A stretch of 64,000 nucleotides of DNA from assembly GCA_021018995.1 (NCBI GenBank), contig CM037598.1:75906671-75970670 (forward strand), given 5' to 3'. Below, in pieces: positions 10,872-22,559 of the stretch; the stretch's first letter is position 1, and every line of letters begins with the position of its first letter. This DNA comes from Chloranthus sessilifolius. Its lineage: Eukaryota > Streptophyta > Magnoliopsida > Chloranthales > Chloranthaceae. The translations under genes were made by a program, and so were the position numbers. Below the pieces are notes generated by a model. The model had not been told where the DNA came from, did no database searches, and was given only the letters and a program-made list of their open reading frames with translations.

Positions 10872-13018
10872 TGTTAAGTAGTGAAAAATGCCAATTTTCA
10901 CCCCTTAACCTGACCTTTGCAGGACCTGTGAGCACATTAATAAACCTCTGTTGAGTCTATTTTATAGATAGCAATAAAAGATAGGAAAAATGCATGAAAC
11001 CACTCAAGAATGCCACACAAGGAAGTTTATCTCTCAGCACAGTACAGACCCAGCAATAGCACACCAGAGGGCTGTACACCATTGGGCCTTTGGAGCATGT
11101 GGCAATAGCAGGGCAAGGCGAAGGAAGTGAAAACAGGTTGAAAACATCCTATCGAGAGGCTATCTGAAGACTTCGATAGGATATGAGAGCGAAAAATAGA
11201 GGAATTCGTGCAGTTGGAAAAGTTTCGATAAGATCTGAAGGCAGAGAAAGGATAGATTCGTGTGGATTGAGGAGTTCGATAGGATCCATGAACCTATCAA
11301 GTAGCTGAAAGAAAGAAAGAAACCATCCTATCGAAAGCCTGCCTGAGGTGTAAGGGAAACCTATCGAATGGTTTCCTGAACCTATCGAGATGGAGACGCT
11401 GGAACAGAACCTACCGAAGGGTGCTTGAGCCTTTTGATAGGAGTGAGAGCAATCTTATGGAATGATGGTATGCAGAGTTGGACCTATCGAAATGGTCCCC
11501 CAACCTATCGAAAAGCTTCCCCAACCTGTCGAATGCTCAAGGTAAAGGGATAAAAATACTGAAGCTTTAAGAGAAGGCTCATCCTATTAGAACCTATCGA
11601 AGAGAGCTGAGAACCTAGCGAAAGGACCAAAAAGCTCCATTTGAACCTGTCGGAAGCTTCCCCAACTTGTCGAAATCGTGTGAAGAACTTCTCAGAAAAT
11701 AGGCTGTTCCCACGCTACAGCTTGGTGACCTGCTGCAGCAAACCGAGGCACGTTGGTGACCGACACGACGATCCAAAAGATGTCCTAGGAAACCCTAACC
11801 AACCCACGTGCTCTGACAGAACTCTAACAAACTCTGAGGACCTTCTAGAAGAGAATATTGACAGGAAAAACGAGAGAGAAAGCTATATATTGAGATCCCC
11901 AATTGCAATTGGGGGAGATCGAGAATTGAATCAAATTCTGGAGATCAGAGCTTGCAGCGAAATTCCATTTTTCCTCTTTTAGCTCAATTATGGTTGGCTA
12001 ATTCCCTAGGAGCAGCGGGGAGAGAAGTTAGATCTGTAATTGGGTAAGGTTAAGAGTGTTATTGTGGGTTAATTGGTGCACAGACTACAGATCTGAGAGC
12101 ATTTCATTATAGAGTGAGTTTTATTACAATGTAAATATTATTTTTATTGATTTAATTAGATCGATATTTCCTTTGGTTTCATTTGGTGCTCGATCAAATT
12201 TTTATAGAGGAGTCTGTTGATTAGCTCACCCACTTAACTGGTAGACCTCTTGGATACCATCTGATCTCCCTAGATCTGATATCCTTGCAATTTCTTGTGT
12301 CTATAACCTGAAAATTGCAGCATCTGTAATGGTTTTCATGCTCTGGTTGAAACCTTTGGTTTGGAGGAATTCCCTAGGATGATCTGTGACCATTAAAGTG
12401 GACAGATCATAGCCTTAAGAGTAGCCCAATCTCTGATTTCAATTGGATTTTTCTAGCATAAACCTTTGGATTGGATGAAGTCTATAGGATGGTTTGTGAC
12501 CATTGAAGTGGACAGACTATAGCCTTAAGATCAATTAGATCCTTTAGTTTAGAGTGGAATCTTCTACCCTACAGCCGTGCTTGTAGCCAGCTTAGGGATT
12601 TGTGTGCTTTGAACCCCTGTAACATGATCAGCTCAACCTAATTGCAGTAAGACCAATCTCGAAGCTGTTCTTCTCTATTTTCTATTTTAAACCCTTCCAC
12701 TTGCAAGATCTAGATCTCTGGACTTGATCTCAATTAGTTTGCATTTCATGTTTAGTTTAGTTCAAGTGACAACCCTTTTAACCTCTCCCCTTTCTTTTGG
12801 CTGACTTAGCATTAGTTAGGGTGTCAGATCTCTTACAGATCTGGAGATTTACCATATTTTGAACTCACCTCCCTGTGGACATTCCCTTACTTACTCTTTT
12901 AAAACTTGCTACAAAAGGACCCTGTATCTTGCAGGTCTAGGATATTTTAGATGTGTTGAATCCATCCCCTATTTTACTATCATTACACAATAAATTAGCA
13001 CACTAGAATACCCCAACA
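10872..13018 (+). repeat. 5' LTR of Athila-like element (2147 bp)
   Basis: It starts TGTTAAGTAGTGAAAAATGCC at the point where LINE similarity stops and ends GAATACCCCAACA just before the primer site, giving TGTT...AACA inverted ends. There is no second copy in the window to confirm the left edge. It contains an ORF-free GA-rich part and the palindrome array listed separately. Confidence 0.65.
11140..11690. repeat. Array of CCTATCGAAA / TTCGATAGG words in the Athila LTR
   Basis: About 17 copies of CCTATCGAAA and its complement TTCGATAGG, with variants CCTGTCGAA and CCTACCGAA, are spaced 20-40 bp apart on both strands. The layout is the same as in the Tekay LTR array but the word differs. Confidence 0.88.
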
Positions 13019-13021
13019 AGT

Positions 13022-13043
13022 TTTTAGCGCCGCTGCCAAGGAG
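13022..13043 (+). other. Primer binding site (Asp-tRNA type)
   Basis: AGCGCCGCTGCCAAGGA resembles the TGGCGCCGTTGCCGGGGA primer site of Athila/Tat elements, three bases after the LTR end at 13018. A few positions differ. Confidence 0.65.
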
Positions 13044-13295
13044 GTATTTTTGAAATTGGTAGATCTAAGTTTGATTTAGTTTAGATCATAGATCTGTGAT
13101 AGTTATTTGATTTTTCACTAACTGTGTTTGTAAGTCTTATTGTTTTAGTTCTGTTTATATTTTATCAGATCTGAAGCTGCTACGAAAGAGGAGCATTGTG
13201 CTAGAGGCTGCTCTTGAGTTTGCATCTCTCTACTCCCCTTCATTTGTTAGATCTGTTAATTTTTAGATTCAGTAGTCATTTGTTTTTGCTCTTGC

Positions 13296-15611
13296 TTGTT
13301 GTGTTTGAAGATTTGCTCTGCATTAGATCTTGAGTGGTGTATGTTTGGGAGAAGAACTCTCCAACCTCAGATTGTCCCATTAAATTCAGAGGTTGAAAGA
13401 CTTTTCAGATCTAGACAAACTCCACTCACATCTGTTGCAGCTGAATTTCCCGAAATGGGTGAGCAACAACAGCCTAGAACTCTCAAGGAATTTAATGCAC
13501 CAGGGGTTTACAAGTCCCCCTTCTGCATTCAGTTCCCAGCTGCTCAAGGAAATTATGAAATAAAGTCTTCCATAATCCAAATGCTACCCTCATTTCATGG
13601 CCTAACCAAAGAGGATCCTTATAAGCACATTGATGAATTCTTAGGACTCTGCACCACTTTCAATATCACAGGTTTGGGGGAGGAGGCAACCAAGATGAGA
13701 CTCTTTCCTTTTTCATTGAAGGATAGATCCAGGACCTGGTTGTCAATGCTTCCACCCAACAGCATTCAGTCCTGGAGTGACCTTCAATGTCAGTTTTTGG
13801 CCAAATTCTTCCCCGTGTCTAAAACAAGCCAGTTGAAGAAGGGCATCATCTCATTTGCCCAAGATCTAACTGAGGATTTTCACCAAGCTTGGGAGAGATT
13901 CAAGGAACTCCTAAAGAAATGCCCCCACCATCAAATCCCTGAATGACAATTGGTTCAAAGTTTTTATCAACGGATTGATTCGAAAAGCAGAGACATGGTA
14001 GATGCTTCTTGTGGTAGCACCTACCTCCATAAAACTGCTAAGGAGGCCTGGGAGTTGTTTGATATCATTAGTGAGAACTCCATGCAGAGGGAGACCTTGT
14101 CTAGGGACTTAGATCCTCCTAGATTGGTGAAAGAGAATACCACCAGAGGGAAGATGCTTGAGGTAAATGTGTAAAGTGATTTGGAGAGGAAAGTGGACAG
14201 CCTGACACTGAAATTTGATAAGCTCATGGGAGCAATGCAGTCACCCATGGCTGCTAGGGTGGAGGAGGCATGTGCTATATGCCAGTCTCCTACCCACCCC
14301 ATTGAAGAATGCCCACCAGCTGTCCAGTTTTTAGATTTTGTTACGGAGCATGTGGCTGCCACTCAGTCCTATGGGCAATAGCCTGCTGCTGGGTACCAAT
14401 GGATGAACCACCCTAACTTGAGGTGGAGACAAGATGCCTACCCAAACCAACAATAGCAGCCACAGCAACCCATGCCTTACAAAAATGCTCAACCCTACCA
14501 CCAAAGTTATGTTCTCAAGCCTCATTACCAGCAGCCCATGACCCAGCCTGTGGGCCAGCCTGTGCAAGAACTTGCACCCCCTCCAGCTGTGAGATCACTT
14601 TCTTTCGAGGAACAAGTTCTAGCCTCACTGCAGAATTTGGGCCCCTTAACTCAAACTGTGCACTCTCACAACCAAAGCATTAAAAAGATATAAGACCATC
14701 TTGGTCAGCTGTCTAATGATTTGACTAAGAGAGAGGAAGGGAGGTTGCCTAGCCAACCACTGGATAACCCAAGGAGACAGTATGTAGTGGGTGAAGTTTC
14801 CTCCACCTATGAGGAAGCCAAATCCATTACTACATTAAGAAGTGAAAGGCTGGTGGACAACCAAGTTGGCTGTGAGACCTTGAGAAATTGTGAAAAAGGT
14901 AAAGAGGTAGTTTTTGAAAGGACACAACAAGGGCCACCAGTGGATGACATGGAGGAGCAACTAAATGAGAATAAAGAGGATAATAATGATCCTCAAGAAA
15001 AGAGAAAAATCAGAAAGAAAGATGACCAATTGGCTAAGGCTGCAAATGAGGGAGCAATCCCACATTTGCTATTTCCCAAAGCATTGCAAACACCTTCCCC
15101 TTTCGATAAAGGACAAGGTAAAATAGAGGAAATGATGAAAACTTTTAAGTAAGTAAAGATTAACTTGCCTTTACTTGATGCAATTAAACAAGTTCCAGCC
15201 TATGCCAAGTTTCTGAAGGAGTTATGCACCCATAAAAGACAGTCTGGGATACACTTATCCAAGGTCTTTTCAGCAGAAAAGGTAAAGCAGATTCTATCTA
15301 TTGCTACCCCCACAAAACATCAAGACCCTGGAGTGCCCACTATCCCCTGCATCATTGAGGATCATAAAATTGAGAAAGCCTTATTGGATCTGGGAGCCAG
15401 TGTGAATTTACTGCCATATATAGTATATGAGAAGTTGGGCTTAGGAGAGTTGAAGCCTACACATGTGGTCTTACAATTGGCAGACAGATCTGAAAGAAAG
15501 CCTATGGGGGTCATTGAAGATGTCCTGGTGGGAGTTAACAAGTTCTTTTACCCTGCTGACTTTTTGGTGCTAGACATGGAGCCAAACAAATGTGTTCTTC
15601 CATACCTGTGA
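13296..15611 (+). pseudogene. gag-pro: Athila-like gag-protease, single frame with six stops
   Basis: The gag domain (MLPSFHGL, WLSMLPPNSIQSW, FFPVSKTSQLKKGI) is Athila/Tat-like. A likely start is Met 13455 (MGEQQQPRTL); Met 13296 is upstream in frame. A CCHC-like knuckle CAICQSPTHPIEEC lies at about 14270-14315. The middle is Gln/Pro-rich, then acidic. The protease has KALLDLGASVNLLPY at about 15375-15420, the DLGAS form being characteristic of Athila/Tat. One frame holds from 13296 to 15611 except for stops at 13944, 14172, 14379, 14454, 14691 and 15150; the protease tail continues in another frame (to 15937). Confidence 0.9.
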
Positions 15612-16740
15612 TTCTAGGCAGACCCTTTTTTGCCAATACTAATGCCTGTATACAATGCAGGTTAGGAGTCATGTAAGTCTCCTTTGGCTACATGAAAGTA
15701 AAGCTAAATGTGTACAACATAGCTCATCAACCCCCTCTAGATAAGGCCTATTTTTTCATTGATGTACTAGTGGAGGCTGTGCATGAAAATCCACATCAGC
15801 TGATGCAGGGCAATGTTGGGTTCACAAATACAAAACAACACCCAGGGAATGGACATTTGCTACAGAAAAGATCCACGAAAGGTGTCAAGTTTGATGAGCC
15901 TGAGGAGACCGTAGACCTTTCAGATCCTCCAGATTAGTCCCTGGAGTTCAGTATGTATCATATGTACCATATTTTGCTTTTCTTTTAGGTGGTTACTTTG
16001 TTGATTGATTTTTTTTTTCTGCAATAAATAAACTGTCATGCTAAATACTAGGCCATCATGTCAATATTACTGAGATAATGGGAGTTTGTCCACTAGGGAA
16101 ACAAACTATAGAGTAGCACAACAGAAGAGCCTGCTGAGTGCTGAGGCTGAGAGTGCCTAGAAATGCAGCCCTATTTGGGTTTTGGGAGCTTTCGATAGGT
16201 CAAGTTTACCTTTCGTTAGGTCACATGGTGATTTTGACAGGATATTTGATGGTTTCGATAGGCACTGAGGCCTATCGGAAGGATGGTTCCACCTATCGAG
16301 ATCCTATCGAATCATCCCATTTGAAAGCTTTATCAGCTAAGCTTTCGACAGAACGCATGAACCTATCGAAATCATCCAATTCATCCCATCAAAATCGTAT
16401 TTCACCCCTTATATACCTGTCGATAGGTCATTTGTGGCTCATTCCCTACCCTTTGCAAAACCCTAGCTCTCTTCCTCTCTCTCTCTCGCCTCCCTCTTTC
16501 TCCATTAAATCCTCACAGAACCTTCAGCTACTCAGTCTGCCATTTCGTAAGTGCATTGAGCATGCGTAGAGGAGCATTTTGCATATGATTTTGGAGAAAT
16601 TGGAGCTGTGCATTGCGATCTCTGTTAAACCCTAGGAATTTTGGGGTAAGTTGCCTTCTCACCACCAATCTGTTGTTGTTCTAATTGTTAACCTCTGAAT
16701 TCCATTACAAGTTGGTGAGTGAGCAATCCCTAAGAGTAAA
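15612..16740 (+). other. Protease tail, deletion junction and leader of the next ORF
   Basis: Up to 15937 another frame continues the protease-to-RT linker (IAHQPPLDKAYFF, EETVDLSDPPD). After that pol similarity stops. A TTTTGCTTTTCTTTTAG tract at 15972-15988 looks like a splice acceptor. Positions 16185-16440 repeat the CCTATCGAAA/TTCGATAGG words of the LTR (about 10 copies), then an AAACCCTAG and CT-rich stretch leads to ATG 16741. Confidence 0.6.
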
Positions 16741-18736
16741 ATGGCTGAACCTGAGGAAACCCTAGCAACCCTACTCCGAAGACCAGCTGCTTCTACCCCC
16801 AAATCTCTCAAGAAATCGAAGCCAGCTTCCAAACCACCTGTTAAGAGGAAGCTCTCTGAAGAGACACCCAAGAAGGCCCCTAAAGCCAAGAAAGCCAAAG
16901 CTGTCAAAATTCAGGCGCCTGAGGTGGAAACACCCTTAGAGAGAGCTGCTCCTACAATAGAGCTTCCAGCTGGGTTAACTACCCCCAATGAGTTTGTAGA
17001 GAATTTGAGTCTTGTCCCTGAGACAGACTTTGATCTGACATACTTTGCCAACATTGGGGAGTGCCAGGGGACATTGGAATATTTGAAGAAAGAAGGTTTG
17101 TTGCCCCTGCTTTCACCCTTGAAGGAAAATGTGTACCCCAGATTGGTGAAATTGTGGTACCAGAACCTGACAAAGAAGGTGGTGCCTGGGGCTGAGGATG
17201 TACTAGAAATCTTGATTGATGACTGGCAGCTGATTGTCGATTGCAGAGACATTAGGATGGCTTTGGGAGTCCCATATCAATTTGACTCCACCAGAGCTGA
17301 GGGAGGACCTATAGGGGCTACATTTAGGGAAATGGCTAAACAACTTACTAACGGAATAGTGGACTCTGGTGAATCCCTGATGAGAAGAGACCTCCATCCT
17401 ACCCTAAGACTCATTGATACCATTTTGAGGAAAAATGTCTATGTCACTGGGCATTTGTAAGAGAGAAAGGGCCCCATTAGTGGATGCCCTATACTACTGT
17501 TCAAAGGGGCAATTTGTGAATACACCTAAGCTAATTTTTGAAACAATGATGGACATCAATGACAAGGTGCTGAAGAGACAAGCTTTTGCTAAGGGAGGTG
17601 GTTTGCCCTTCAGCAGACTCATCACATGGCTGCTCAAGGCTGGGAAGTATGTGATAAAGAAGAATGAACCAATGGAGCAACTGACCACAAAAGTGTATGG
17701 AAAGCGGGAATGGTCCACTAGCCTCACCTTGATTAAGAAGAGTAAGCCAGCTGGAATGGAGGAGGCTGAGAAGGTACCCACTACCGTGGCAGCAGATCTT
17801 CCTGCCGAGATACCCTCATCCATCCCTTCACTTACCATACCTGTCCCATTACCCACACCTCCACCCACGTTGTTTTTTCCCTTTATATCAGCCCCTCTTC
17901 CAACAGACTCCTTTCCACCCACCTCTAAACCAGTTTTACCTTCACCCACCACTCAGGTCTTCCAACCTGAAGTCCTTGAACCTCCTACATTCTCCGAGCT
18001 TACCCCTACCATGTCTTCTCCACCCATTAACCAACCCATTTCTGATTTCCCCCCTCCGCAACCCCCTTTGCATACACAAGGTGTGGACCAGTTCACCACT
18101 ACTGGGTTCACTGCCCTCATGACTTCAATTGTGGAGGATGTTGCTCATGAGTACACTCCACTTCCTGACTCCCCATACCCCACTCCTCCTCATTTTAACC
18201 ATGCACCCTCCTTTCTTTTCTATTCCATTCCAACACCTGCCCCCTCTATCCCCACCATGCCTGATACTTTCATCCAAATTCTCTCACTCCTACAGTCCAT
18301 TCAATCTCAATTGACCATAAACACCGACAACCAAACCCTCATGAGCTCCTGCCTCCAATCAATTCAATCCACCCTTCCCCCATCCTCTCCAACTCCTCAA
18401 CCCCCTCCCACTTCCCCTCTTTCACCTATCCACGTACCCATACATTTATCTCTTCCTCCTTCACCCATAGCTTCACCATCCCTTGCTGCTACCCAGTATG
18501 AAGAGGTAGCAGCCCCATCTCTCCCCATACCTTCCTCACCACCATCTGTTCTCCCTTCATCACCAGCTATAATTGCTTCTGTAATGGCTGCATCTCCTAT
18601 CACCTACTCCCCCCCTCTCTCTCCATCTATTTTCAAAGATGCCTCCACCCAAACTGATCCATGGGAGGATTTGGTTCTCTCCACCCCCTCCTCTTCATCC
18701 ACTACACCCATGGCCTTGCCCATTGTCCTTAGATAA
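16741..18736 (+). pseudogene. Transposase_32-like (putative plant transposon protein) ORF, one frameshift
   Basis: The ORF starts at ATG 16741. It has a basic, NLS-like N-terminus (KRKLSEETPKKAPKAKKAK, about residues 38-60), then about 240 residues resembling the plant-specific Transposase_32 domain found in accessory ORFs of Athila-type elements: VYPRLVKLWYQNL, LGVPYQFD, HPTLRLIDTILRKNVYV, LVDALYYCSKGQFVN, FSRLITWLLKAGKYV. The frame shifts once near 17435-17460. After about 17790 the protein is a Pro/Ser/Thr-rich tail of about 310 residues. The function of this domain is unknown to me. Family assignment is by pattern and should be checked with a profile search. Confidence 0.65.
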
Positions 18737-19698
18737 AACATGTACATTCCCCCCTACCTCACCCTGGTGTATGCCATGAGAGACAACCTTACATCCAAAG
18801 GGATGCCCTGAGAGGTATGACTGCACTCTAAGCCTCCCTTGAAGCCCCTTATGAGGAGAGGATTGCCGACATGGAATTGGAGCATAGAATCAAGCTCCGA
18901 GATATCTCTCAACGGTGGACTGAAATCTTGACTCGTTATGAGTCAACCGTTTCAGTTACGTATTGCTAAAATAGGCCAATACGTGTGATATCGGCCAGTC
19001 GCTTTCATTTTTTCTTGATATTAGCCAATGATCAGGAGATACTCAAGGCCACCAAGGACCTCTCTGATACCAACCTGCTCTATGCCGTAAAATAAATTGA
19101 CTTATTGGAGAAAAAGGTTGCTTCCTTGACCTCTCAGCCCTTTCAACCTACCCCTCTAGCTACAACACCTCCTACTGAACCCCCCTTCCACTCAAACCTG
19201 TCCCCCTTCTACAACTCAACCTCCTCCTACCTCACCTGTGGATGTTCACCCTCCTCCAGCCCAGGAACCCCCCCTACTCAACCTGCCCCTCCAAAATCTA
19301 AAAGGGCTTCCACCAAGAAGAAAGCTACTGCCAAAAGATTTGCTCCCTCTGCTGCTTCCGACAAGAAAGGAAAGAATCCTGCTGCCCAGTCTAAAAAATC
19401 TCACCCCACCAAGCCCCCAACCCAACCTGACACCTCTTTCACCTTACTCTCTAAGGACGAAAGAAGGAAAACTGTTGCGGCTCTAGGATTAGACCCCCAT
19501 GCCCTTTTTCCTTCTGATTCAAATTCAAATTCTGTTGTTGCTGTTGATCCAAAAGGAAAACAACCAGCTGCCCAGTCTAAGGAGGCACCAAAGAACTCGC
19601 AACAGCAATCAAAATCTAAAGGAAAAGCTCCTTTATCTAAGGATGAGCTGAAAAACCTGGCTGACCTCTATGGTTGGCCAGATGATGCCTGTAAATAG
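18737..19698 (+). pseudogene. C-terminal continuation: coiled-coil-like and Lys/Pro-rich segment, broken
   Basis: Short frames continue the previous protein: ASLEAPYEERIADMELE and RDISQRWTEIL (18830-18940) look helical. A foreign stretch of about 80 bp rich in ATACGTG/ATATCGGCC words (about 18945-19025) breaks the frame. Then DLSDTNLLYAVK and LLEKKVASLTS lead into a Lys/Pro/Ser-rich tail (19105-19698) with repeated KGK(N/Q)PAAQSK words and a final KDELKNLADLYGWPDD. The small insertion may be a MITE relic. Confidence 0.5.
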
Positions 19699-19699
19699 A

Positions 19700-19890
19700 T
19701 GTAGCGACTTTCTACGCTACACAGTAATACTGGTACACCAGCATCATCGTAGTCTGCTCGATTATAATTCGAAGTGTCAATCGTACATGGTCACAGGGCA
19801 TGAGCACACACTACCAGTGGGTTCGGGTTTGAAATTGTGCAGGGTGTTCCATCCTCCCCCCTAATTAAATTTTCATCCTCGAAAATTGAT
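19700..19890 (-). repeat. Orphan Tekay-type pol end / polypurine tract / LTR start
   Basis: On the minus strand FEDENLIRGED is followed by AGGGGGGAGGA and then TGGAACACCC. Element E has the same end signature at 51375-51420 (FEDENIIRGG, AGGGGGGGAGAA, TGTAATAACCC). So this is a short remnant of another Tekay family's 3' end, next to the Athila ORF. Confidence 0.5.
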
Positions 19891-20375
19891 GACAAATGTA
19901 GGGGAAATGAGATGTTTTCCGAACCGTATTCTTAAAGCGATATATGTCATGACATTAAAAGACATCAACGAAGATGGATCGCGGGTGGTTATGGAAAATT
20001 TCCCACAAGGTTTCAATCAGTGCGAAACTATCCAAAAATTTGGAATTGTCACTAATGTGACCCTACTATGACAGGAATTTCTAAATACTGATTCACAACA
20101 AAGCAAGACAACAATTATGATTCATCGGAGCTACATATGTCTACTATGCATATCATAAATTTATATTGAAAATATGATGATCATGCATAAACTACCTATT
20201 GGCAAGCAACATATTAAATGAACATTCAGTTAATAAGAACATTGATTACCAAACGCAAGCAGCATATCAGTGACATTTCCAGACATGACATTTCCTGTAT
20301 TTTACCATTAGGAGTCAATAGCTGACATTTCCAGAGGTGGCCAAAATACCTGAATTAGTTGAACTTAAAAACAAA
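19891..20375. other. Unassigned spacer
   Basis: AT-rich, short frames only, no motif recognised. Confidence 0.4.
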
Positions 20376-20583
20376 GGTTGTGTCTGGAATTGCTCTTCGG
20401 GGGAAAAGAGTAGCTCTCTGCTCTATGGCAGAACACTTTAGTATGGGATTGTGTTTGGTTATTAGTACTCTTTGTTCTTTCGGGGAGTGAAAGAGCTGAA
20501 TTTGAGTCTCTTCAAAAGAGCAATTTAAACATGTTTTTAAGTGGGTTGCTCTTTGCCTCCAAAGAGCAATCCCAAACATAGCC
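20376..20583. mobile_element. MITE of 208 bp with 22-bp inverted ends
   Basis: The left end GGTTGTGTCTGGAATTGCTC pairs with the right end read inward, GGCTATGTTTGGGATTGCTC (five mismatches). No clear target duplication was seen, so the superfamily is undecided. Confidence 0.65.
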
Positions 20584-20903
20584 TAAATTAGTGCACGAAA
20601 GTAAATATAACTAAGGAGAAAATTTTCAAGGTTTCATGTGTGAAAATTTGAAGGGTCTTTTTACTTTTTTGTTGTGTGAAAATTTTGAAGGATTCGTGTT
20701 CATCAAATTTGAAGGGTTCCCTGAAATTTAACAATTACAGATCTACGTTAACAAGATCATTTCAAAGACTATTACCAGCTTAATTTGTGTACCCAACAAA
20801 GACTAAATTTTACCAATAAAACATATTTAATATGTCAAATTTAGAAAAACTTTTCAAGGGAATTACATAAATATTGAGAGCTTTATAAGGAACCATATTA
20901 TAC

Positions 20904-21190
20904 CACTACGTGAAAAATAAAATAAACAACTGCCAATACCAATCGTCTTTTTAAGAAAACAACTGACTTTGACAATAGAGGAGACAATTGTAGAAAGAGC
21001 AATCATTTTTTTCTATTATTATACACAACAGTCGTTTATAAACTTTAACAACGACTACTCTTAACAGTCATAGAAGAACGATCAATTTGGACAGTCATTT
21101 TTTATGCACTTTTTTTATAAAAAAAATACTATTTTTTTAAAAAAAAAACCAACGCCGACAATTATAACTGTCGGCATAGGTTTGAGGATA
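20904..21190 (+). mobile_element. CACTA left terminus without a partner
   Basis: CACTACGTGAAAAATAAAAT starts a subterminal region with repeated CAACTG/CAGTCG words that aligns by eye with the left end of the large CACTA at 22352 (shared ACACNNNAGT-GTTTATAAACTT and CAACGACTACTC). A palindromic GCCGACAATTATAACTGTCGGC closes the block. No matching right end with TSD TAC was found. Confidence 0.6.
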
Positions 21191-21612
21191 TAATTTATTT
21201 TCCTTAGGATATAATTTGAAACTGATATATGAAAAAACAAATTTCATGACTCGACTGAAATAGAGAATAAAAGTAAACGTAAGGCCATTTTGGAGATAAA
21301 ATTAGATCAAAGGTATTGCCCCTTAAGTAAAAAATATCAAAAGTAGGCTGTCATATACTACTCAGGGTGAACAATTTGCCCCAAATCATGATCACTATCA
21401 TTTCAAGTAGGAACGGAAACGACTGTGTTCACAATGTAGGTAAATTGTTCAAGATAATTACCATATGATAGCTCTGAAGCCAACCATCTCCAGAGCTAGC
21501 TGGTAATAGTCTTATGCGGCAACTTCTCTTGCACAAACAATTTCTTCCCCTGCTGTCTCTACATGAAGTAATTAAAATCGTAGAAAGGTTCTCCTCATAT
21601 AAGGCATCCAAA
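21191..21612. other. Unassigned spacer
   Basis: AT-rich sequence. No coding or repeat structure was recognised. Confidence 0.4.
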
Positions 21613-21735
21613 CACTACAAAAATAAGGAGTTTCAGCAGCACTTGCCATTAAGGCATTTTTTGGTAGTGGCAGGACTAACAACGGCAATTTTTACTAGCG
21701 ACAGGACTAATTAATAGTCTTATTTTTTTGTAGTG
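21613..21735. mobile_element. CACTA MITE, 123 bp, TSD AAA
   Basis: It starts CACTACAAAAATAAGG and ends CTTATTTTTTTGTAGTG (inverted match), flanked by AAA on both sides (21610-21612, 21736-21738). The 3-bp duplication and CACTA ends are diagnostic of the EnSpm/CACTA superfamily. Confidence 0.82.
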
Positions 21736-22245
21736 AAAAGACCACACAATAGCTACATATTAATACCCCATCCTCGGTAGTATGGGTACAAAATCGGATC
21801 AATGCCCACAATGATTCTGTCTTATTACTCTTAGAAATGCCTGTAATCTTCTATGAACAATATAAGGTGAAAACTCAACAGTGATTACAATGGAGAAGTG
21901 ACTTGTCCATAAAGCTCCCCTATCTTGATTTAGTAATAACACAATAGAAAGCAAGAGACAATTGTATGAAAGATTTGTGCCACCAAACCAAGTCCAAATG
22001 GTTTGAAGTTGGCTTCCTCAATTTGATTCTCTGGTAATTGCTTGGCATTGTGGCAGATTTTGGCGAACAACCATCCACCTCTCCAACCAATTCTAACCCC
22101 AGTTGTTTTCGTCTGGTTCAAAACCTTCATGGAGCGTCACTGGCTGCCTTGACCTTGCCTGCCACAGCAGTAGAGAATTAAGAATATGATACCATTGCGA
22201 AATACAAGGAAACAATGACAAAAAAAATACTACAGCCACAATGTA
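21736..22245. other. Unassigned spacer
   Basis: No gene or repeat recognised. Confidence 0.4.
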
Positions 22246-22351
22246 CACTACAAAAAATAAGACTATTAGCGGCAGCCAAAAACTGCTGCTATTAACAAAA
22301 AAATTTGCCACTAATATCCTCACCGACAGTTGTAAAAACTTTCGCTACTAG
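22246..22351 (+). mobile_element. CACTA left terminus (first part of an outer, split element)
   Basis: CACTACAAAAAATAAGAC opens a subterminal region with GCGGCAG and CTGCTGCT words. It is interrupted at 22351 by the 13.2 kb CACTA and resumes at 35592 (AGCGGTGG, CAGCAGTCAAAAACTGCTAG, TGCCGCTA). The outer right end is uncertain; 45855 is the best candidate. Confidence 0.65.
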
Positions 22352-22559
22352 CACTACGTGAAAAAGCCAAAAAAACCACTGCCTTAAACAGTGATTTTTT
22401 TTCAAAAAACCACTGACCTAACCAGTTGTAAAAAAAATAGTGATTTTTTTACTACTATACACGATAGTGGTTTATGAACTTCAACAAACAACGACTACTC
22501 CCAACAGTCGTAAAAAAAATACCACTGCTTTTGGCAGTGATTTTTTTATGTAAATTTTT

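Larger units (their letters stand above)
10872..19698 (+). mobile_element. Athila-like Ty3/gypsy element, internally deleted, no 3' LTR seen
   Basis: Order: LTR (10872-13018), Asp-tRNA-type primer site, gag, protease, then a jump to an ORF with a Transposase_32-like domain and a proline-rich tail. RT, RNase H and integrase are missing between about 15940 and 16740. No second copy of the LTR was found before 19700, so the right limit is set at the end of the last coding remnant. That the 16741-19698 ORF is part of the same element rests on orientation, adjacency and shared CCTATCGAAA words. Confidence 0.75.

Noticed and set aside
17494-17952. Minus-strand 152-codon Gly-rich frame
   Set aside because: It is antisense to the proline-rich tail of the Transposase_32-like ORF.
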